DNA from: a virus | DNA length: 52,055 bases | Strand: one strand, 5' to 3' | Virus record (IMG/VR): IMGVR_UViG_3300038660_000110 | Location: 1-52,055 of that record | Part shown: positions 48,067 through 52,055 of the stretch, one piece after another | Position numbering within the stretch: position 1 is the first letter of the stretch | How the letters are laid out: every line of letters begins with the position of its first letter | Notes under the pieces: model-generated | What the model saw: the letters and a program-made list of their open reading frames with translations, nothing else | Databases searched by the model: none | Told to the model about the DNA's origin: nothing | Program-made: the position numbers and the translations under genes

Positions 48067-48338
48067 GCCTTGGCCCTATGAACATCGATTCCCAGGCGCG
48101 CATACTCGGCGCCTTTCTTCGCCGGATGGACAATCACGACCTGGAAATCGTTGCCGATATGGTCGCGCAAGCGGACCAGGCAGGCGAGCAGCTGGGCACC
48201 TCGTCCCAGGTTGTGGTCCATCAACGTCTGGATTTTTTCCTCAATGCCTGTCTGCTGCGGATCAACCGAACAGATCGCGGCTCCATGGTCGCCGTCATCA
48301 ATCAAGAAATGGAAAAGACAAAGGATCTCTCACAATGA
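48063..48338 (+). CDS. Hypothetical protein
   Basis: The product has 91 residues, helical (ILGAFLRRMDNHDLEIVADM; RLDFFLNACLLRIN). No family recognised. Both ends share four bases with neighbours. Confidence 0.6.
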   Translation: MSLGPMNIDSQARILGAFLRRMDNHDLEIVADMVAQADQAGEQLGTSSQVVVHQRLDFFLNACLLRINRTDRGSMVAVINQEMEKTKDLSQ

Positions 48339-48679
48339 GCAACAACCTAAAAGAGGCCCAGGTGCTGATTGCCGTAATGGAAACGCTCGACGCAAGCGGC
48401 TATCGCCTGGTCAACGTATTCGACTCGCAAGAATGGATGGGGCGGGACGTTACGGCGGAAGCTACCCGGGATGAAATCCTGGAATGGGCCATGGCATCCG
48501 ATATGGGCGCCATCCGATACCTGGACACTCACGGCGAGCGCTTCACGCTGCACATGGTTTACGGGAATTCGCCGTGGGAAGTGATCGCTGACATCTCCGG
48601 CAAGGATCACGAGACGATCGAGCGAGGCAACCGCTTAATCATTCCGATCACTGACAAAGCAGAGGCAACACTACGATGA
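48335..48679 (+). CDS. Hypothetical protein
   Basis: The product has 114 residues. An alpha/beta appearance with EATRDEILEWAMASDMGAIR and a following strand YLDTHGERFTLHMVYGN resembles small phage proteins that are common but uncharacterised. Both ends overlap neighbours as ATGA. Confidence 0.6.
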   Translation: MSNNLKEAQVLIAVMETLDASGYRLVNVFDSQEWMGRDVTAEATRDEILEWAMASDMGAIRYLDTHGERFTLHMVYGNSPWEVIADISGKDHETIERGNRLIIPITDKAEATLR

Positions 48680-49014
48680 GACTTCACGACGTACCCCTGG
48701 CATTGCGCGAACTGGCCATTGACGAGCAGAAGATCCAGACCCACAAGCGCCAGATCCATCAGCTTGAGACCCTGAAGCGGGATCGTTGCAAAAAACTTGG
48801 ACTGATCCTGCAGGCCGGGCTAGATCCGGACAACTTCCCGCTGCGCATTCAGCTCGGTAGAGGCTTTGAGCTCAGAGTGAGCGACGAGCTGATGGAAGAA
48901 GGCGAGGATCACGTTCAACGGCAGCTACAAGTTCAACGGCATCTACAAGTGTGCAGATCGGAGCATTTGGAGGAACCCCAGTTAATAAGACTGCTTGAGG
49001 GGTGCGGTAAATGA
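48676..49014 (+). CDS. Hypothetical coiled-coil protein with short tandem duplication
   Basis: The product has 112 residues. A basic coiled coil (EQKIQTHKRQIHQLETLKRD) precedes a globular part. Near the 3' end an 18-base unit, GTTCAACGGCAGCTACAA, is repeated once with one base changed (48912-48947), giving QVQRHLQV-type repetition. This local duplication may be recent. Function unknown. Confidence 0.6.
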   Translation: MRLHDVPLALRELAIDEQKIQTHKRQIHQLETLKRDRCKKLGLILQAGLDPDNFPLRIQLGRGFELRVSDELMEEGEDHVQRQLQVQRHLQVCRSEHLEEPQLIRLLEGCGK

Positions 49015-49184
49015 CCATGACTGGCGCTGAGCGGGTTAAGGCCCATCGAGCCCGAAAGAAACTCAAGGGCATCGACGTGAACGAGGCTACGCTGCAGAAG
49101 TTGCGCGCCTATCAGCAGCGCTGGGAGCTCCCCAGCCTGACCGTTGCCATCAACCACGCCGTTACCTTTAGTCGCCCCGAGTAA
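49011..49184 (+). CDS. Small ribbon-helix-helix-like protein
   Basis: The product has 57 residues with a basic N-terminus (GAERVKAHRARKKLKGI) and a segment resembling a ribbon-helix-helix (DVNEATLQKLRAYQQRWELP). It may bind DNA and autoregulate the six-gene operon. Its 3' end overlaps the convergent Q-like gene by 17 bases. Confidence 0.5.
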   Translation: MTMTGAERVKAHRARKKLKGIDVNEATLQKLRAYQQRWELPSLTVAINHAVTFSRPE

Positions 49185-49650
49185 CCCCGCCCTTCAACTC
49201 CGGCGCCAGCAGCAAAATCAGGCGCCGGTATCCCCTGCTGATTCTTTGTCGAAACGCTTCTTGAGTTACGCCCAGTCTGCTCGCTATGAGATCATCACTG
49301 TACCGAACAGGCCCGTCCTGTTTTGTGCTCAGGGTCTTGCCACGGCAGAGCCGGTCAATCAGAACGGCCTGGCGGTGATCCATCGTCAGCTTTCCCAGCA
49401 GATCCCTGGCGACCTGGTAGCGATCAGGCCAGTCGTTCAGTGTCGCGGTCTGCTCCCATACCCTTGATATCCCGGAATAGCCGGATCGGGCTGGCTGGTG
49501 CCCCTTCAGATCGAAGAACCTGCCAAGCGGGTGATTGCCCCCCCAGCCCGCATCTCGGTCACTGCTCAGTATCATCGTAACAACTCGATCTACCGACAGC
49601 TCCGCCCGGATCCTGGCATCACGAACCTGGCTTTTGGTGGTCTTGCTCAT
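49168..49650 (-). CDS. Q: Late antiterminator Q-like protein
   Basis: The product has 160 residues. The C-terminal part has a sigma-region-4-like helix-turn-helix (YSDDLIASRLGVTQEAFRQR, then ISRGYRRLIL) preceded by LTMDHRQAVLIDRLCRG. This is the form of phage Q antiterminators of the phage 82/21 group. It is the last gene of the PR operon, as Q is in lambdoid phages. The expected target, a promoter followed by a strong terminator, lies at 47328-47416. The ATG overlaps the upstream stop as ATGA. Confidence 0.7.
   Translation of the reverse strand: MSKTTKSQVRDARIRAELSVDRVVTMILSSDRDAGWGGNHPLGRFFDLKGHQPARSGYSGISRVWEQTATLNDWPDRYQVARDLLGKLTMDHRQAVLIDRLCRGKTLSTKQDGPVRYSDDLIASRLGVTQEAFRQRISRGYRRLILLLAPELKGGVTRGD
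49199..49230. other. Inverted repeat at convergent gene ends
   Basis: CCGGCGCC and GGCGCCGG form a perfect eight-base stem 15 or so bases after the stop of the plus-strand operon, inside the 3' end of Q. No T-run follows, so it is not a standard terminator, but it may protect the 3' end of the plus-strand mRNA. Confidence 0.35.
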
Positions 49651-49913
49651 TCAGCGCTCCGCTTAAAGTGCTCTTTCCAGACGACTCGCCAGCCATTATG
49701 CCTGTGATCCCGCGACTGCATCCGTATCTGCCGGGTCGCAATTTCATTGACCATGGTTTGGTAATGGGTTCCATGCCGTTGCCCCAGGCTATCCAGCATC
49801 TGGCGGTACCCTTCCCGATTTTTGGCATCGGCCAGGTCAACCAGTCGATTCGCCAGGCAATGGATTGGCTGGATCCCCAGCTGCTTCGATAGTGTCTGGT
49901 CGTTTTCTGTCAT
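49647..49913 (-). CDS. Hypothetical protein upstream of Q
   Basis: The product has 88 residues, helical and basic (QLGIQPIHCLANRLVDLADA; MQSRDHRHNGWRVVWKEHF). ATGA overlaps with both the upstream and downstream genes. No family recognised. Confidence 0.6.
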   Translation of the reverse strand: MTENDQTLSKQLGIQPIHCLANRLVDLADAKNREGYRQMLDSLGQRHGTHYQTMVNEIATRQIRMQSRDHRHNGWRVVWKEHFKRSAE

Positions 49914-50524
49914 TTTGACAGGATCTCGTCGATCTGAAGCCAGCGCGTCAGCGTGTCCCGGGCTTCCTTCACGTCCTGGCGCAGGGTCTTTTTGCCGTTG
50001 CGCTGGCCCGATAGCAATAGCTTTTTGCTGGCATGGTGCAGACAGCCAGTGTCGTCCTTCACGCGAAACAGGCCATGCACCATGTAAACGTCTATCTCTT
50101 TCAGCTGTGACACGTCACGAAAATAATCCGGGTACAGCTCGGCCATGGCAGGGCTCGGATCGGTAACCGGATTGCGCGGTCCTGCATGCGAGCTTATCCA
50201 TTTTTTAAATTCTTCGAATTCTCCCAGTGGTTTACCAGCACTCGGCGCCAGTATTCCGCCGCAAAAAGCGCCCGGCAGATCGCTATCCAAAGGCGACCTG
50301 CAGATCCTGATTGCCCGCTCACTTTGGATAGTGTCGACTCCGCACGTTACGCAGGTAAATTTCATCCCCTTACTCCAGATCGGCATTGGTTCAAGTTTCC
50401 CTCGGCATACTCCAGGCGTCGTCAGCGAGGGAGATAGGCAAACGGGCTGGCCATTGACGAAAAAATCGCTGGCATGCTCTGGCAGATCTTTCTGCGCCCC
50501 GCAAACATTGCATTGATATTTCAT
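49910..50524 (-). CDS. Double zinc-ribbon protein with NinX/DUF3310-type helical C-terminus
   Basis: The product has 204 residues. Two Cys-rich units are visible: CNVCGAQ...VCRGKL (about 5-40) and CVTCGVD...CRSP...FCGGIL (about 57-90). The C-terminal segment IDVYMVHGLFRVKDDTGCLH, then ASKKLLLSGQRNGKKTLRQD, is a helical motif found in several phage small proteins of the nin region. It may bind nucleic acid. Position in the early operon between RusA and Q matches a nin-region gene. Confidence 0.6.
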   Translation of the reverse strand: MKYQCNVCGAQKDLPEHASDFFVNGQPVCLSPSLTTPGVCRGKLEPMPIWSKGMKFTCVTCGVDTIQSERAIRICRSPLDSDLPGAFCGGILAPSAGKPLGEFEEFKKWISSHAGPRNPVTDPSPAMAELYPDYFRDVSQLKEIDVYMVHGLFRVKDDTGCLHHASKKLLLSGQRNGKKTLRQDVKEARDTLTRWLQIDEILSK

Positions 50525-50527
50525 GCG

Positions 50528-50881
50528 TTACTCCATTTCCGTAATGATGATTGCGCCAGCCTCGCCCCACAGCTTCGTTACCCGGCTGTCCCATACCGTG
50601 CAATCCTCTGAAAACACGGCATCTAAAAGGCTTTTTTCGAGGTTGTCTTTATCCGGACGGACCTGGTGAGGTTGGCCGTCCATAACGTCGCGCTTTTTCT
50701 GCGACCAGCTTTTCGGCATCGGGATGATGAACGTGATATGCGCCCCGCTTTCCGGCACTGATACCTTGCGAAGCCTGCATTCGTCCTTAAACGCCCAGTA
50801 CCTGGCTGTGGCTGGCCGCTTAATCCACTTGTCACGTTGGGTCATGCGAGGTTTTGGCACTGGCGTTATTGGGTATCTCAT
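50528..50881 (-). CDS. rusA: RusA-family Holliday junction resolvase
   Basis: The product has 117 residues, the usual RusA length. The start VPKPRMTQRDKW and the segment RPDKDNLEKSLLDAVFSEDC contain the three conserved Asp residues of the catalytic site. It cleaves four-way junctions and branched DNA before packaging. It lies next to the YbcO-like nuclease, as in other lambdoid phages. Confidence 0.92.
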   Translation of the reverse strand: MRYPITPVPKPRMTQRDKWIKRPATARYWAFKDECRLRKVSVPESGAHITFIIPMPKSWSQKKRDVMDGQPHQVRPDKDNLEKSLLDAVFSEDCTVWDSRVTKLWGEAGAIIITEME

Positions 50882-50901
50882 GCGGCGCCCTTTACCTCGA
50901 C

Positions 50902-51294
50902 TTATTCTGCAATTTTGAGCAGGCCCATGTTAAAAAGGTGCTCTTGTGTTTTCAGTATCGCCTTATAATGGAGCAAGTCCCTCTCATCTCTGGTGATCCC
51001 ATATTTCACATATTCGCCGTCGATCAGTGCATGGCATGCCGAGCAAGCCCAGGCTCCCATCCAGTCCGGGTGCTTTGCGCCTATACCTGCGCCGTTAAGA
51101 TGCGCCAGAACCACGGTTTCCGGGTTGCCGTTGCAGATATGCGGTGTGCCAACGGTGCAAGCCTGGTTGCGGGCGCTCTGCCGGATTTTGCTAACCTTGG
51201 GTCTGCTCGCGGATTTCATGGGCGCCTTGGCCTTCAGCGAGGACTTTGCCTTGAGGGGCTTCTTGGTTTTCAACGGCGTTTTGCGTTGTAGCAT
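50902..51294 (-). CDS. YbcO-like HNH nuclease (DUF1364)
   Basis: The product has 130 residues. A Lys-rich N-terminus (LQRKTPLKTKKPLKAKSSLK) precedes a zinc and HNH-like core: CTVGTPHICNGNPETVVLAH, then WACSACHALIDG. This matches DUF1364, whose characterised member YbcO from a cryptic lambdoid prophage is a nuclease of HNH type. It is likely to process branched DNA together with RusA. The start shares a base with the previous stop (TGATG). Confidence 0.85.
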   Translation of the reverse strand: MLQRKTPLKTKKPLKAKSSLKAKAPMKSASRPKVSKIRQSARNQACTVGTPHICNGNPETVVLAHLNGAGIGAKHPDWMGAWACSACHALIDGEYVKYGITRDERDLLHYKAILKTQEHLFNMGLLKIAE

Positions 51295-51524
51295 CAGACT
51301 TCCGCACTCGCATCGAACGACGCGACATACCGGCGTTTTACGTCCGGATCACTTTCGTCCTCCCTGGCGATCTTGCCGCCGTGCGCAAGGAATCGATTCG
51401 TCTGAGCTGCAATCGTTTCGCTTGCCTGTATTTTCTGTTGCTTGGTCGTCGGTATAGCGCCGGATCTGATTCCTTGCTGATCCCGGCCTACCACCAGAAA
51501 CGGAACGTGGTTTTTATGTCTCAT
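51294..51524 (-). CDS. Hypothetical protein
   Basis: The product has 76 residues (MRHKNHVPFLVVGRDQQGIR and onward). An N-terminal strand-rich part precedes an acidic C-terminus (DESDPDVKRRYVASFDASAEV). It overlaps the DUF1367 gene by 11 bases. No family recognised. Confidence 0.6.
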   Translation of the reverse strand: MRHKNHVPFLVVGRDQQGIRSGAIPTTKQQKIQASETIAAQTNRFLAHGGKIAREDESDPDVKRRYVASFDASAEV

Positions 51525-51981
51525 CGATCATTGCTCCCGCCATATCTTCAATCTGTTGAGGGTCCAGGCCTGGCCAATATCGCTTGGCAATATGTCGGCA
51601 GAACCCCTGCATGACTTCGTAAAATTCGCTCTGGTCCATGGACTCGTAGCTCAGACTGCGCGGTATCAGATGCAGACAGGCGCCCACTTCCGGAACCACG
51701 ATGGCCATTTCGTCGCAGCCTACCCTGGCCTCCAGCTGCAGGCGCTTCAGAACCTTGTGCGGATCCATGCCCTCAAAGGCTTCAATGTTGTCGGTACACA
51801 GCCAGCCCAGCTGGTGAGCCAGGCGGTGGAACTTGGGATTTCGAGGCCGACGAAACTCCACGAACACCAGATCCCCTGTCCGGAATCCCTTTTCCCGTAG
51901 CCGCAGCTGCGTTGCTCGATCCGCCGGGACGAACTGCCCTTGCTGAACACGCAGCGCGTATCGGTCCTTAGCCTTCGCCAA
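51514..51981 (-). CDS. DUF1367-family phage protein, complete copy
   Basis: The product has 155 residues. The N-terminal VQQGQFVPADRATQLRLREK and VFVEFRRPRNPKFHRLAHQL match DUF1367, including the conserved PRNPxFHR motif. The TTG start (51979-51981) has GGAGG eight bases upstream. It lies between P and the YbcO/RusA genes. DUF1367 has no proven function; its neighbourhood suggests a role in replication or recombination. Confidence 0.82.
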   Translation of the reverse strand: MAKAKDRYALRVQQGQFVPADRATQLRLREKGFRTGDLVFVEFRRPRNPKFHRLAHQLGWLCTDNIEAFEGMDPHKVLKRLQLEARVGCDEMAIVVPEVGACLHLIPRSLSYESMDQSEFYEVMQGFCRHIAKRYWPGLDPQQIEDMAGAMIDET

Positions 51982-52055
51982 TCGGCTTGTCCTCCACGAA
52001 GCATGCCGTCCCGTTCATAACCGCCACGCACGTCTTAGACGCGATTTTGCCCGCC
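51718..52055. repeat. Right copy of contig terminal redundancy
   Basis: This is the second copy of bases 1-338, with 335 of 338 bases identical. Joining the ends restores one continuous minus-strand operon in which the P gene is followed by the complete DUF1367 gene. Confidence 0.9.
51968..52055 (-). CDS. P: Replication protein P-like, 3' fragment at contig edge
   Basis: This is the last 29 codons or so of the P gene whose full copy is at 251-772. It is a consequence of the overlapping contig ends and not a second gene. Confidence 0.85.
   Translation of the reverse strand, partial: AGKIASKTCVAVMNGTACFVEDKPIGEG

Noticed and set aside
1-52055. CRISPR array, insertion sequence or transposase
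   Set aside because: No set of regularly spaced short repeats, no transposase motif and no terminal inverted repeats were seen. The repeats present lie in coding regions (fibre, glycine-rich protein) or are operators and iterons.

Overview
This window is an essentially complete genome of a temperate, lambdoid-organised podovirus-like phage of a probable gammaproteobacterial host. The contig appears circular: bases 1-338 recur at 51718-52055 with three mismatches, so the two ends are the same locus assembled twice. The host is inferred only from the attachment site (the 3' part of a tRNA-Ser with anticodon UGA), the gene families (O/P-type replication, RusA, YbcO, ERF/YqaJ) and the fairly high GC content. 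No host genus can be named.

Layout, read as a circle. (1) Immunity region, about 1.9-3.3 kb: a CI-like repressor (2581-2922, +) lies between a leftward promoter PR (about 2503-2532) and a rightward promoter PL (about 3277-3305). A Cro/CII-like gene and an OOP-like antisense RNA candidate sit beside it. A 63-residue gene occupies the position of lambda rex. A 13-14 base motif resembling GTGAGTAATACATT recurs at PR, at PL and near 47.42 kb, which suggests one repressor regulon. (2) The PR operon runs on the minus strand from 2.47 kb through position 1 and, by circularity, from 52.0 down to 49.17 kb: Cro/CII-like, a small gene, replication protein O (with origin iterons inside it), replication protein P, DUF1367, a YbcO-like nuclease, RusA, a zinc-ribbon protein and a Q-like antiterminator. 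(3) The PL operon runs on the plus strand from 3.33 to 10.88 kb: a LuxR-type HTH protein, an ERF annealing protein, YqaJ exonuclease, DUF1351, a string of small zinc-binding or hypothetical proteins, excisionase and integrase, ending at attP (11011-11072). (4) A two-gene cassette (11311-11808), flanked by GGTAAA/TTTACC palindromes, looks like a moron. (5) The late operon occupies the minus strand from 47.3 kb down to 11.8 kb: lysis genes with spanins, TerS, a TerL split into two polypeptides, portal, scaffold, an N4-gp56-type capsid, adaptor, nozzle, fibre and adhesin genes, a fatty acid desaturase, internal virion proteins, and one gene of 5405 codons. (6) A six-gene plus-strand operon (47513-49184) of unknown function diverges from the late promoter.

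The likely programme is that CI silences PR, PL and perhaps the 47.47 kb promoter. After induction, O/P replicate from the iterons in the O gene, ERF/YqaJ/RusA recombine, and Q allows polymerase to read through a strong terminator placed just after the late promoter. The 5405-residue protein combines ParB-like, N6-adenine methyltransferase, strawberry-notch helicase, ADP-ribosyltransferase-like and zincin-like segments. It is a polyvalent protein, probably packaged and ejected with the DNA to protect or establish the incoming genome.

The strongest oddities are the terminase split at its ATPase/nuclease junction by a 66-codon gene, a desaturase with intact histidine boxes inside the tail cluster, duplicated zincin modules of which one has lost its first histidine, and an apparent strong excess of GATC.
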